Assembly: GCA_039881045.1 (NCBI GenBank)
Contig: JAYWVB010000009.1
Coordinates: 310,001-374,000, forward strand
Length of the DNA: 64,000 nt
Reading direction: 5' to 3'
Origin: Chaetomium olivaceum
Taxonomy: Eukaryota > Ascomycota > Sordariomycetes > Sordariales > Chaetomiaceae
The position numbers and the translations under genes were made by a program. Positions 1-12,122 of this stretch are shown here, piece by piece (positions within the stretch are counted from its first letter, which is position 1; every line of letters begins with the position of its first letter). The notes below the pieces were generated by a model. That model had not been told where the DNA came from. It saw only the letters and a list, made by a program, of their open reading frames with translations, and searched no databases.

Positions 1-1820
1 CCTCGAGCGCCACAACCACCCAGACGACCACTACGGCACTGTCGACGAGCCGGATCCATTGCCGGACGAGGATGAGTTCGAGCCCGGAGGGGGTGTCGGG
101 GACACCACCCTCGAGGACTGGCAGGAGGTGGCCCGGCAGGTCCCCGATATGCATCTTGCCGAGGAACAGGCCGACCTGCTCGGCCGCCGAGATATCGACG
201 TCAACTACGACTGGGCACCGCATATCGCTCGCTATTACCACGAGGGGTTCACCACCGGAGACTACTAGGCACAGCTCCGCGGAGACACCCCGGGTTACTA
301 CGATGTGGAAGGGTTGCCTCTCGAAGCTCGGGACACCTTGAACACCGAGCAGCGGCGGGTATACGACACAGTCATGCGTCATTTCAGAGCGAAGCTTCGA
401 GGTCGTCAGCCTCCGCCACTCCGTCTACAGGTTGATGGAGGAGGCGGGACTGGAAAGTCGTACATGGTGAAGGTGATATCTTCTCACCTTCAGGCCGAGG
501 CGGCTTTGGTTGACGGATGCTCCCCCATCGTCAGGGCAGCCCCAACTGGGGTGGCAAGCAATCAGATTGGGGGACAGACCCTGCATTCCCTGCTACGGCT
601 CCCCGTTGACGGGAACTACCGCCCGCTCTCCGAGACCCCGACAGTTCTGAACGCGTTGCAGCGGCGGTTTAGGGGCATTTACTACCTCGTGATCGACGAG
701 AAGAGCATGCTGGGCCTCAAAACCCTCGCGTGGATCGACCAGCGCCTGCGGGAGGTGTTCCCAGAGTGTCGCGACGAGTTTTTCGGCGGCCTCAGTGTCA
801 TTCATTCTGATCGGAGACTTCTTCCAGCTCCCCCCTGTCCTCAACAAGGCGCTTTACTCTACAGGCGACGACCTGAAGGACATCGAGATTGTCGGGCGTA
901 ATGCGTACCTCTCATTTGACAAGTCGGTGTTTCTGACCACAATACAGCGGCAGCAGGGCGAAGACCAGGCCCCGTTTCGGCGGGCCTTGGAAGAACTGCG
1001 AAAGGCTGATGTGTCCGTACCCTCCTGGGAGCTCCTTGCTTCGAGGTGTTCTGTCAAGCTCTCTCCCGAGGAGGTTGACAGCTTTGCTGATGCGCTTCGC
1101 ATCTATCCCACCAAGGCCCAGGTCGTCGAGTACAACCACCAACACATGCTTGGCCTGGACAGCCCCGCCATTCAGGTCGAGGCAAAGCACGAGGGTGTTG
1201 GTGCGGAGAAGGTTGAATCCTCAAATGCCGGAACTTGGCCAAGCGCTTGCCCTTGTGTGTTGGTTGCAGGGTGATGCTGACGCGGAATTTGTGGGCCGAC
1301 GTCGGGCTCGTCAACGGCGCACAGGGCACAGTCTACGACATATCCTGGAAAGAAGGTGCCGACGTGCTGCGAGACCCGCCCGAGGTCATCATGGTGGCCT
1401 TCATGACTACGACGGCCGGCCTTCACAATACCGAACGGGGAGCCGCTCCGTAGTGGAGAAGCTGGCTGTTCCCATCCTCCGAGTGCGGCAGGACTTCATG
1501 GTCGGCGCCAACTCATGTTTGAGAGAGCAGTTCCCGCTGTGGTCAGCTATGCGATCACCGTCCACAAGTCACAGGGCATCACCCTGGACAAGGTCGTCTG
1601 CGATATCTCTGCACCAGAGTTTGCTTCTGGCCTCTCCTACGTGGCCGTCTCGCGGGTGAAGACACTCGGCGGGCTGATGTTTGAGCGGCCCTTCGACCGC
1701 AGCAGGATCTACCGCGAGACACCATCACGAGCTATGGGGTTGAAGTTGTCCGATCACGCTACCAGGCAACTGCAGGCGTTAGATGCTGTGGCGGGGGAGG
1801 TTCCCTCGGAGTCTAATTGA
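1..1820 (+). pseudogene. Decayed Pif1/Helitron-type DNA helicase
   Basis: This is a superfamily 1 Pif1-like helicase of the kind carried at the C-terminus of Helitron transposases; its 5' part lies outside the window. The pieces read in order as one helicase: a Walker A motif GGGGTGKSY near 440-465, VIDEKSML (Walker B region) near 690-710, IGDFFQLPPV near 805-840, a CRVMLTRNLW block near 1263-1293, and the C-terminal motif TVHKSQGITLD near 1558-1590. The frame is interrupted by an in-frame TAG at 266-268, where the two flanks continue in the same frame; by a 4-nt duplication near 803; by a missing A near 1232; and by at least one more shift between 1440 and 1530. It ends at a TAA near 1818. 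Family knowledge: Pif1 proteins unwind DNA, and fungal genomes hold many dead Helitron copies. I infer a degenerate mobile-element remnant rather than the cellular Pif1 gene, because flanking helicase regions look Helitron-like and the copy is broken. Confidence 0.75.
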
Positions 1821-2437
1821 TTTGTAAGTAGCGAGGACGTGAGTGTAGAGACGTAACGTGAGCGGCAGAATAGAAACGATTAGTAGCCATAGTAGTAGCT
1901 ATAGTTAAGCGTAAAAGACCGCTCAAGTAGATGGAGTTGTTGGCCGACGGACAGATATTGGCGCTTCGTCTCTCCCGTATTCAACTCTGACCCGGATTGT
2001 CCTCCGGAGAGGGACAGGAAAATTGCCAGGAGCGGGAGAGAGGAAGGAAGCGCCCCGTAGCGTAGCGAAGGGCCGCGCGACTGACGAACGAAGCGACGCC
2101 AGCAATTTTAAAATGAGTTATTTACATTTTTGACAAGATAATAAAACATGCTGCAAGTTTGTTTATGTCTGAATGTTTTTGTTCCTTTCATGAGTCCATA
2201 ACCAAGCGGCCCACTCAGCCACTTCGATTGTCGTGGTCTGTGCGCCGACTTCCCTGTTTCCATGCAAGGGTCACAGTGGTGCTGCAACATCCAAGCTCCC
2301 CGCCAAGCTGCCATCTCAAATGCAAGGCGGCCAGAATTCTGCCCTTGAAGCTCCAGACCGCGTCTACATCTCGAACAAACCGCGACAACATCGCCGACCC
2401 CATCCATTGTCGCCCACGAACGACACAGGGGGGCAAG
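1821..2437. other. Gene-free interval between helicase remnant and NUP120; possible Helitron 3' end
   Basis: No gene is supported here. Positions 2040-2110 form a GC-rich stretch with repeated AGCGAAG/AGCGAC-like words followed abruptly by AT-rich sequence. This resembles the 3' termini of some fungal Helitrons, but I could not define a clean hairpin followed by CTRR. The right half should hold the NUP120 promoter and 5' leader. Confidence 0.3.
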
Positions 2438-5400
2438 ATGGCCTCTATAGACTTCGGGGTACTCTACAAGGAGACGCGATTGAATTTAGAACCCGCGTCG
2501 CAGTCATCGACCGTCCAGATCCGTGTCGCACCGCAGGGCGCCTATGGACGGTTGAGCTCAGGTCGGAGCGGCGCCTCGGCCGACGACGAAAAGGGATACA
2601 AATCGAAGAGCCTAGCGACAGCATCCTCCATTTACTACCGGAAATACAACGGTTCACCACGAGGCTTCATATGGCGGGTCTTGGATAACGGCAACGTCCT
2701 CAGTCTTCGCGTCGCCGATGTCTGTAAACAAGAGAAGGAGCCCGATGCGCCGCTGATCCTGAACCTCCGATTTCCAACTGCGCTTCGCACATCCTGCATC
2801 GGTTTTGCCGACTATGAAGACAACGATGCGCTCTGTGTTTATGCCGTCGACCACTCCAACCAATTGTGGTCACTCACACTGCGGCCGGATCACTTTCGGA
2901 AACGGACTGCGACCGACGGGGGGTTAGGCGATGCTTGCAAATCATATTCGCCACCAGGCTTTGGGTTTAAGCACCCGCATAGACTGGCTGTTGTCAACCC
3001 GGACCAGCTGATCGTGACTATGCACGATGGCGGTATCCTGAAGTTCGACAGGAACAGAGCGTTCGACTGTAAGTCATGGACTGCTCCGCAGTCACACTAT
3101 GAGCCACCACTAACGTAATCTTGATAGCAAATGGAGGGGCATGGAAGGAGACCATCTACAACGTCGCCGGATGGGGGCAGAGTCTTCGGGGGTTGGTTCC
3201 CTTCCAACGAAACCCGACCATCAGGTACGACAAAGTCAACATGGAGTTGACGGCGGCAGCTTCGACGGCAGTTACGACGATGGGCCATTCCGAGACGGCC
3301 TTTTTGTTTACCATCTGCCTTGATCACCGGATGAGGGTGTGGGATGTGCGGACGGGCCAGATTCTGTACACCGGCGACATCTTGAACACGAGGCGTGACC
3401 CCCAAGAGGTTGGCAAGTGGACCATCGATCCGTCCCAGGGCAACTTGATCCGGATACTGGAGAACGGACGCGGGCAATGCCTGGTAGTGACGTACTCCCC
3501 TGTTGGGGCCGGCGAGTTCAAGTTTTGGAAGGTAAAGGCGAACGATCAGGGGTCGGTACACGTCGCGGATTGCTTTCCAAACGCCCACTTGATACCCCCA
3601 AGTCCGTCTTCATTGGACGTGTGGACTATGGCAGATTTTGCCGTGACCCAACAGCCTGACGGACCCGAGCTGTGGACGATGTGGAAGAACAACACCAACT
3701 ATCGCGTGCACAGGTTGCAGGTACAACCACAGAATGGGACGGAGCCCTTTGGCGACGGGTGGAAGGCGGTACATATCGACAACACGGTCCCGACTGTGCG
3801 GGTGTCAGGGGCCTGGAACCCAACAGACTCGGCCGAGAAGTGGCTCGAACTCATCTTCTTCCCTGGCCGCTTCTCCAAATCGACCCTCGAGACAGCGCTG
3901 GCGATGTACGAGAAAGGATTAGGCACTTACAAGGAGACAGCCTCGAAGGCTGGCAGGAGCATCGCAGAATCCATCTGCTCTGTGCTCGGATCCACGACGA
4001 CACTGGACCGGAGCCCAACAGGGGGTGCAGACTATGACCAGTTCAGGAACACGAGCGAGACTCAGTGGATGCGCTTCTGGCGCCTCTTACTCGAGCTCGA
4101 CAAGCAAAGGGGCGAGGCACTTTCACTGGTCTTTGACCCCCTAGATGGCATGATCTGGGTTGCTTGCGCCGACTTGGTTGCCGCTGTCAGGCAGTGCAGC
4201 GACCTCGACCGCGTTTATTACAACCTCCAGTCTCCCGAAAAGAGGAACGAAGATGTCGCTGCGCTGGTGTCCGCCGGGTTGACCTTTGTGGACAGCTTTT
4301 CGGACAGCATGCACCAGCTAAGCAATTCTGCTTTGAGGGCCGAGTTATATGGAGACTCGGCCCGGTCAGATAGCGAACGGATGCAGCTATTTCTGGACCG
4401 CGCCGGCTTCTGGCCTTCCATCACGGATGAGGATTTGGCCCAGGTGTTCGACACACTGGGTCAGAACTACCAGATGGTGACTGCGCGGCTTTACGAGGAC
4501 CTGTTTGATCTTATCACCGCGACGAGCGAGGCAAACTCTCAAGAGCTGCGGGAACCCTTCACGGGATTCGGACGGAAAGTGGTTGTCCGTGCCGTGCAGG
4601 AGACCATTGAGCTCCACTGGCAGATCCTCTTTAGCCAGCTCATCCTGCTCGTTCACATGGAGTTTGATATCGAAAGCGAGGACGCATCTCCGCTACACTC
4701 GCGGTTCGAGGTCGGCTCAGTGTATCGTCGCCTGATCGATGCTCTCCGAAGATTGGAGCATCTGAGGTGGATGGCGAAGACTGAACTGAGCTTTTCAGCA
4801 ACAAAATCAGGTGGCTCCGGCTCCTCTTCGCCAGCGTTGACGAAGCGCAGCCAAGATGAGAACAACACCAAAACAGCCCTCGAGGGCCTGACCGGGCATC
4901 TTTTTGGTCTTCCAGAAAGCAACAACGTGCCTTTACTTTCTAGCATCACCGATCTGGTGCTGGATCTTTGTGCCCCCAGCAGTACAACCGTCATTTATAC
5001 CTGGCTTCTTCAGTGCTCGCTCCTCAAGCAGGACCGGCCCGATCTCGCGTTGGAGCTTCACCCCTTTGCTGATCAGGATGCGTTCTCCACATATGTCCAA
5101 GGCCGCGTTTTCCTCGCGCTCAGGGACCACGATACAGCTTCCTTTTACTTTAAGAAGGCCGCTATTGGCCTGAGTATTTCCATCAAACACCTGGATAGAC
5201 ACAGCGCGGGGCTACTCGACGACACAGAATGGAACCTTCTTAACAGCGGGCTTCCAAACTACTACGCCCACATCGTCAGCCTCTACGACCGCCAAAAGGC
5301 GTACTCCTTCGTCATGGAGTTCTCCCGCCTCGCCCTGCAGTTCGTCCAGCAAGGCGGCAGCAGCAACAACCACGAAGCCACGGGGGCCATCAAAACCGAG

Positions 5401-6279
5401 ATGCTCAGCCGCCTCTTCGCCGCGGCCACCTCCATCTCGCACTTCGAGGAAGCCCACTCGGCGCTCCTCTCCCTCGACGACGAAGCCCTCCAAAAGGCCT
5501 ACCTCCGCCGCCTCGTCGAGAAGATGTGCGAGACGGGCCAGAGCTCCGAGCTGATCACGCTGCCCTTCTCGGGCCTGCAGACCAAGGTCGACGACATGCT
5601 GGTCGAGAAGTGCCGCGCCGCCCGCGACGTGCTCGCGGGCGTCCCTTACCACCAGATCCTCTACGCCTGGCGCATCAGCCACAACGACTACCGCGGCGCC
5701 GCCGCCGTCCTGCTCGACCGCCTGCAGAAGCTGCGCCGCGCGGGAGAGGGCGATCGCGTCGCCGCCGGCGGCAGTGGGAACGCGAATAATGCTGCTGCTG
5801 CTGCTGCTACTGAGGACGCCCTCGACACCCAGGTCACGAGGCAGTACCTGCTGCTGATCAACGCGCTAAGCTGTGTCCCGCCGCAGGAGGCGTATATCCT
5901 GGAGGACGTGCTCCCTGGCGGGGGCGACGGGGACGGGGACCAGCGGGGTGGGAAGACGGGCGATGATCTGGAGGCGCAGGTGGATGAGCTTGTGAAGAAG
6001 CTGGATGCGGAGGCGGCTAAGGAGGACGTTGCGGGTGGTGGTGATGGTGGTGGTGATGGTGATGGCAATGAGACGGCGGAGGAGGCGGACGAGGATGCGG
6101 CGCTGGTGGAGAAGATGAAGAAGTTCTCGGCGCGGAACGGGCAGCAGTTGCCGCCGCGGCGGTTCCTAATGCTGGCCGACATCCGGAAGCAGTACCAGCA
6201 GGAGCTGGACAGGATTGTGGCGATCCAGAACAACCAGTTTGGGTTTAGCCCTGAGGATGATTTGATGGATTTAGCGTGA
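2438..6279 (+). CDS. NUP120: Nucleoporin Nup120 (Nup160 family), Y-complex subunit
   Basis: This is a structural subunit of the Nup84/Nup107 Y-complex, the scaffold coat of the nuclear pore. Exon 1 is 2438-3068, the intron is 3069-3127 (GTAAGT, CTAAC branch site, TAG), and exon 2 is 3128-6279. The product is about 1260 residues, as expected for the large Sordariomycete Nup120. The N-terminal half has the WD-like repeats of the Nup160 beta-propeller, for example HRMRVWDVRTGQILYTGDI near residue 280. The C-terminal half is alpha-helical, with Gly/Asp-rich low-complexity insertions near residues 1110-1190. The ATG at 2438 is the first that gives the conserved N-terminus; reading upstream in the same frame stays open but looks non-coding. 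No frame breaks occur over 3.8 kb. It converges tail to tail with VPS26. Confidence 0.92.
3069..3127 (+). other. NUP120 intron
   Basis: A 59-nt spliceosomal intron starting GTAAGT, with an ACTAACG branch site about 15 nt before the terminal TAG. Splicing makes a TCA codon across the junction and joins the two halves of the propeller in frame. Confidence 0.9.
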
Positions 6280-6656
6280 GGAGATGAGAGATAGGAGACG
6301 GGGTAGATAGAGGGATGAGGACCTGGGGCGGGAATGCAAAGGACATGGCTTCTGTAATGATTTTTCTTTTAGTGTAGGGGTTTAGCGTCCAGGAAAATGG
6401 ATACCTCCGATGATGTCGGTGTGATGGCAAGCATTCAGTGGTTGGCGTGATTGCTAGGTTGAAAGGAGATCACGATGACAGGGTATAAGTCCGTCAGGAG
6501 CCCATGGAAAGAAAGTTAAGAACAAACACGTAAAGCCCTTGAGTGTTTGAATCGATTGACGCCATGCCCATGCTGAAGAATTACCTCCCCGCTTGTCCAT
6601 ACAATTCACTAACATTGCGCTATCCTCTCACCTCCCCGTTCCCTCCGGCTGTAAAA
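6280..6656. other. Convergent 3' interval NUP120/VPS26
   Basis: 377 nt between two converging stop codons. It should contain the 3' UTRs and polyadenylation signals of both genes; nothing else is visible. Confidence 0.6.
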
Positions 6657-7831
6657 TCATGCCGTGCTGGTACCCGCCATTATTTGCTTATTTTCCGGTG
6701 GCGGCGCCGGTAACGCTCCTTGCTCTTGGGAATTCGCCAGTTCGGGTGCTTGGCGGTAGAGAATGATTTCCGACTGCTTGAAATACCTCCGCGCATCTGG
6801 GAAGCCATGTTAGAATACCTAGAGGGGTGGCATAAGGCCAGGTAATGTGAACGTACCCTCATCGATCAAGACTAAACTAAGGTAGTATCTTGTCGAGAAC
6901 TTCTTGTTGACATCCCGGAAAGTTGGCGTCAAGTCGAAGCCGCCCAGGAACAAGCGGATGGGAATGGTCTCTCCCCGTGATGGCGAGCCGTCCATGATCT
7001 GCAGGATGTAGGTGTCAGTCTTTCAAGTTTTCCAGGTCCCATTCTAGCTGACGTGGGCTTGCTTACCTCGAACCGCACCAGCGTCTCGCTCTCGTTGTAC
7101 TGGTTCGGCGCGGCGCCCGTCGTCTCGCGGCGGATGATGCTAAGCTCCATATGCTTGATCTTGAGGCGCACGAGCAGAAAGTAGATGCGGCCAACAATGA
7201 CGTCCTTAAGGTGGTACTTGCTCTTGCTGTACTCAAACTCGATGTGCAGGCAGTCCTCAATACCGACGTCCATCTTGATGCTGCTGTTCATCTCAGGCGG
7301 GATCCGGTAGCTGTAGACCCAGATGTCCTTCTCGCGGATCACGTCGGCCATGCGGCGGGATACGGTGACGCGCACAAAGTAGCGCAGCTTGACGTTGATG
7401 CCGTTGTACGACTCGTACTGCTTCTCGACGTTCTTGAAGTTGAAATCGAAGGTCTGCGGGTGCTGCAGCTCGCCGGGTGCGGCCAGCTCTTGCACGAGGG
7501 AGAGGAACTCGTAATGATTGCCTCGGTCGAAGAACATCTCTAAGAGTTAGGCGGTCATGTTAGCTAGCGCTAGCACAGCATCCCAAGTCCTGCCATCCGT
7601 GGGCCCATCCATACCTATTGTGCCGATGAATTGCACCTTGATGCCCGTGTGTTCTAACCGCTTGCCGTCCTTTGGCCTCACAGTCACGGCGCCCTTGACC
7701 GACTCGCCGTCCATATACAGTGGGGCTTTCTCGCGCCGGTTCTTGTCCAGCTTGACATCGACCATTGACCGTTCGTCAGCATCGTCGAGGACAATGTCGA
7801 TGTCGACCGGAGTCGCAAAGAAGTATGACAT
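6657..7831 (-). CDS. VPS26: Vacuolar protein sorting 26 (retromer arrestin-like subunit)
   Basis: Vps26 binds Vps35 in the retromer core, which recycles cargo receptors from endosomes to the trans-Golgi. Four exons on the minus strand: 7831-7615, 7539-7067, 6998-6857 and 6796-6657. Introns are 7614-7540, 7066-6999 and 6856-6797, all GT-AG with CTAAC-like branch sites in the first and third. The spliced product is 323 residues, the usual length. It begins MSYFFATPVDIDIVLDD and contains the conserved blocks DRGNHYEFLSLVQELA, VKLRYFVRVTVSRR, ESETLVRFEIMDGSPSRGE and IPIRLFLGGFDLTPT of the two arrestin-like beta-sandwich domains. The short tail is Pro/Ala-rich. No frame problems were found. It is divergent from RPL9. 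Confidence 0.95.
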
Positions 7832-8970
7832 GGTGGTTGTATTCGGTCGGGGAGAGCTCAGAGCGGGATGCGCGGGGGTGGAATCACATGCGCAAATGGC
7901 AGTAAGGTTTCAATGATATGGTCCCAATAGGAGAGTCGAGGCGATAGTATCCGTAGAGCGAGGGGGGGTGTCTAGGTATCTTTGGCGTTCAATAGTAAGT
8001 TCAGGAGTGGCAGTTGAATGTTCCCGCAATCAGCCACGGCTCAGGACCCTGCAGTGAAGCTACCGCGCGGCGTGCTTGCGGCTGCGCAATCAAGTGGAGG
8101 TGGAGCTTAGTCTTGGCACGGGCTGGGATCCAGAGGGACTTGGCTGCCATGGCTGCGTCATCCGTCTTATCCTACCAAGTAGGTACACTAGGCAGGTCGC
8201 TCGACATGGAATGGAAGACTTTGGACAAAGAGTCTGGATGTAGACATGATTTCGCTATTAGTTGGCCCGTCAAAACACTCTGGATGGTTAAGAATATACG
8301 AAACATGAAGCTTTGCATGCGTCCGGTTGGTTTTCAACACTCAAGGACTGCCTCTTGGTTGTGTAAGTGCCTGTAAGGGTAGCGCCAAGGTGCAATTCAT
8401 CTCAAGCTGCTCTCGAGGGCGAGGGGTGAAGAAAACACCGGAGAGGAAGAGACCATATTTTGTCTCGCATTTATGCCGCCCATATTTAAGACGGCAACTT
8501 TCACACCAGATTGAGGATCCGAGAAGAGCACCGGAATATGCTTACCTCCTCGATTCGAGAGGCCAAACGTAGATTGACCGATGAACCGGGGCGTACGTGA
8601 CTGGCGTTCAAGTAATAAAAGTATCAACAGACTTGTGTTGCTCGCCAATACGGATATTGTGTTTATGGTCAAATCCCGCGTTGTCTTGGACTTGTATGTG
8701 CCATGTAGACATCGCCGTGGTGGTTCTTGAAAGTTTGGGGGGAGAAGCAGGCTAGTCGGCCCCGCTTTACTCCAGCCTCCGCCCTTCTCAGCCAATCGCT
8801 GAAGGACTTTCCCGCCTGCCCTAACAGAGCTTCAAAGCCGATCGGCGCACAACTCGAATTAATCCGGGGCCGCAAAATCGACGTTTTTTCTCAGGCTTGC
8901 ATACTGCCCTTTCGCCCACCTCGACGACGAAGCAACACCTCACCCCTCACGTTCAGGTCCAAACGCAAAG
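7832..8970. promoter_or_regulatory. Divergent intergenic region VPS26/RPL9
   Basis: 1.14 kb between two divergent start codons, so it should carry both promoters. The RPL9-proximal part (about 8750-8960) is pyrimidine-rich with a CCCTAAC word near 8818, a type of element often seen ahead of ribosomal-protein genes. Several open stretches of 60-120 codons occur here on both strands but show no recognisable protein. Confidence 0.45.
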
Positions 8971-9966
8971 ATGCGCTACATCCACAGTGAGGAGACCCTC
9001 GAGGTCCCGGAGAATGGTACGTTTGCCAATTTGCAACCCGGTGTGCAGCAGGAGGACGTGGAAAGAAAAACCGCCGTGACCCGCGATCGACGACCGAACA
9101 CCGACCAAATTGTACCGAGGAGGACGCGAGCGGTATTGGGGGATGGGTTCTTGGGGGGAAACATGCGTGGTGGTTTCGGGGCAATTGCGAAATGGCTAGT
9201 TGCTGACCCATTGTTCCGCCTATAGTCAAGGTCTCGATCAAGTCGAGGCTCGTCACGGTCGAGGGCCCCCGCGGCAAGCTCACCAAGGACCTTAGCCACA
9301 TCGCCGTCAGCTTCTCGTCCCCTAAGAAGAACGTGATCGGCATGGAGATTCACCACGGCGTCCGCAAGAACGTTGCTGCCCTCCGCACCGTCCGGACCCT
9401 CATCAACAACCTGATCATCGGCGTGACCAAGGGCTTCAAGTACAAGATGCGCTACGTCTACGCCCATTTTCCCATCAACGTCAACCTGGACCAGAACAAG
9501 GAGACTGGCAACTGGGAGGTCGAGATCCGGTACGTAACAATGGAGGAATATTGGGGCGATGAGGGGCGGCGTCGAAGAGGGAAGGCTTTGGACAAGCCGG
9601 TTATGACCAGACGCGGAAAGAGGACAAGGACTGACTTGGATGCGTTGCAGTAACTTCATCGGCGAGAAGATCGTGCGGAACGTTGTGATGCAGCCCGGTG
9701 TCGAGGCGGAGATCTCGAAGGCGCAGAAGGATGAGCTGATCCTCACCGGTAACTCGCTCGAGGCTGTCTCGCAAAGCGCTGCGGACATCCAGCAGATCTG
9801 CAGAGTGCGGAACAAGGATATCCGGAAGGTTCGTCCAACAACAAAACCACGGAGCACCAGCACCTGGTGCCTCCCACTCCACTCGCGAGGATACCGAAGC
9901 TAACATGGGACGCAGTTCTTGGACGGTCTCTACGTCTCGGAGAAGGGCAACGTGGTTGAGGAGTGA
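8971..9966 (+). CDS. RPL9: 60S ribosomal protein L9 (uL6)
   Basis: uL6 is a component of the large cytosolic ribosomal subunit near the sarcin-ricin loop. Four exons: 8971-9016, 9226-9529, 9651-9828 and 9916-9966; introns are 9017-9225, 9530-9650 and 9829-9915. The product is 192 residues, the standard length. It starts [20 protein letters not shown] and contains the conserved blocks [34 protein letters not shown] and YAHFPINVN, then ends near GNVVEE. The first intron after codon 15 and the high intron content are usual for fungal ribosomal-protein genes. All junctions keep the frame. Confidence 0.96.
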
Positions 9967-10855
9967 TGGACATGCAGCCATGGGTTTCTTTGTGCTTTAT
10001 GGGTCTCAACCGGAGTGGCAAGGGGTCAATGGGCATTTGCATGTTTTGTAGCGTAAAAATCGCTACTGCAAAATGGGCAACCTTCTGAACCACAAGTGCT
10101 GGGGGGTGCACGCGCGCCGATGCCCGCCCTTCTCGGGGTGCCTCGCTCTGCAGAGCTAATGATGACGAATCCCCGGTCCGTTGTGGCTACAGGCTTGTCT
10201 TGCTTGGACTGGTGGTTCAGTTTATGGGCGAAGCGATCAGTTGATGATATACCTTGATACCTCGATACCTCAAAGCTACTGCCGCAAGGGATACACAAAA
10301 TGCACATGAGAACGACAAGGGTTGAGAGATTGCTCGTATTATGGAAGCACCCCGAGGGTCATGCTATCTCATCTCCATCTCCCCGCCCATCATCACCCAT
10401 CTCTCATCAAAAGTCCTCCCCGCAACCGGCTATGTAAATGCTCTTGTTGACTAAATCTCCTCCTCATTCTCATATCCTGCATCGTCTCTTCATTCATCTT
10501 TCATCCTTCATCATCGACAGCCACATCCCGCACCGCTATCCCTTGCTCTAGGATTCAGCAATTCAGCAAAAGTCCTCCCATCATCTTGTATCTACCGTAA
10601 ACTCCGTGAAACGCCGTCCGAAAATAGGGAGGATGATGCGTCCCTAAAAAGCATATATACTGGGGAAAGGGGTAAAAAGCATGTACTCCTGAAGGGTGTG
10701 TGTGTGTTTGTATGCGTCGCGGGAATTTACAAATGTCGATTTATTTGTCGCCGCCGTCGCCGTTGTCGTTGTTGTTGACGTCAACTTCCTTCAAGCCTTT
10801 GGGTGTGAAGGCATCATGAGAAGAGGGCGGTTCCTTTTTTTCTTTTTCTTTTTCA
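9967..10855. other. Convergent interval RPL9/surface-protein gene
   Basis: 889 nt between converging genes. The left part is the RPL9 3' UTR. The middle (10380-10560) is pyrimidine-rich with CATC/TCATC-type simple sequence. No gene is seen. Confidence 0.5.
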
Positions 10856-12122
10856 TCATGGCCGCGGCGACCGTTGCGATCGTACGGAGGGCCCTCTCGA
10901 CCTCGACACGCGGGTGCGGGTGTGTGTCGTCCGGGTCACCCTGCTCGGCGCGCGGCTGTGCCTCTGCGAGTTACGGGTTCGTCTGTCGCTGCTTCTTGAG
11001 CCTGTTTGGTTGATTGCATATTAGTCAAGCTGTCTTTTTGTGATAGAGAAGATGATGTTTGAGGGTTACTCACTCGGACTGGTGGCCGTGTACGAATCGG
11101 ACCAGTAACTGCTAGCGACATCGCTGCGAGTCTTGGCCGGGGCAGCCTTCTTCTTATGATCCCTCCTCAATCCCAACAACAAGGCCAGCGTCCCAAGCGC
11201 GGCGCCCATGCCGAGCAGACCCGCGCCTTTACTCTTCTCTTTGCGGGCACTAGCCGAGGCGGGGCGCCCTCCGTACCACGAACCATGGTTATCGCGGTGC
11301 GTGTGGGACGAGCCGCGGCGCTCGTAGCGCTCCTCCTCGATGACCGTCTCCGACTTCTTCTTCTTGCTGCCGATCCCCAGCAGCGCCAGCAGGCCGTGCC
11401 ACAGGCCGCGCACCACACAGCATGCGCAGATGAGCAGCAGCAGCGCCACGCCCGCGATGGTGCCGATGACGATACCAGCGATGGCGCCGCCGCTTAATCC
11501 GCCGGACGTGCCCCCGGGGCTGACTGCGCCAGTGCTGGTGGCGGCGCCCGCGGCGGTGTCGGTGTTGGTTGTGGTCGCGGTGCCGCTGGTCACGCGGTAG
11601 GGGGCGCTGAAGGCGGTCGTGATAGTTTGCGGTCCTCCGGCGGTGCCCGTCGGGACGGGGCCGGGGATGGGGCCGGGGATGTTCGCGTTGCACTGCCCCT
11701 TATAGGCGCAGTACTGCCAGCTTGCGCAGCAGATGTTGCCGCAGGCGATCTGGCCCGAACCCTCGGGTGGGACGCAGTCGCCAGTGCCTGGCGGGGCGGT
11801 CGCGGCCGGGATGAAGGAGTTGTAGGTCTTGGTGAAGGTCTGCGTCAGGGTCCATGTGGTCGTGTACCGAGCCCAGCCACCGCCGGCGTCGGACGAGCAG
11901 CCGGCAATGCCGTCAGCTGTGTAGCATTGGGTGCCCTCCTCGCAGCAGAACATGTTGTTGTAGCCGCAGTACTGGTTGCATTGGCGGGGCATGAGATAGC
12001 CGTAGCCCGCTGCGTGCAGGTCATCTTTCGGGAAGGGGTGGGGCAGCAGCATCGTGCGCAAAGTTGGCGAACAATAGCCATAGCGCTGAGCTGATGCTCA
12101 GGAGTGATGGCTGGGGCGCCAT
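10856..12122 (-). CDS. Cys-rich single-pass membrane protein (Mid2/WSC-like architecture), one frame break
   Basis: Family unnamed. Reading from the ATG at 12122 gives a hydrophobic leader (MAPQPSLLSISSALWLLFA), so it should enter the secretory pathway. A Cys-rich ectodomain follows, with QCNQYCGYNNMFCCEEGTQC and ACGNICCASWQYC, then a Thr/Ser/Gly-rich stalk, one transmembrane segment (IAGIVIGTIAGVALLLLIC, near 11440-11500), and a basic tail with KKKK. A 72-nt intron (11073-11002, GTGAGT, CTAAT branch, CAG) leads to a Ser/Arg-rich last exon, 11001-10856. The leader and ectodomain lie in different frames: one extra base is needed near 12020-12060 and no intron fits there. This layout resembles fungal cell-wall sensors, but function is inferred only from topology. 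Corrected length would be about 397 residues. Confidence 0.65.
11002..11073 (-). other. Last intron of the Cys-rich membrane protein gene
   Basis: A 72-nt GT-AG intron (GTGAGT at 11073, branch TGACTAAT, acceptor AAACAG). Without splicing the protein ends six nucleotides past the donor. With splicing it gains a 48-residue Ser/Arg tail ending at 10856. Confidence 0.7.

Noticed and set aside
1..2110. Helicase as the host PIF1 gene
   Set aside because: Stop codon plus several shifts and Helitron-like context argue for a dead element; host Pif1 is expected intact elsewhere.
5688..6233. 181-codon Ser/Pro-rich frame antisense to NUP120
   Set aside because: It is the shadow of the GC-rich, repeat-containing NUP120 C-terminal coding region.
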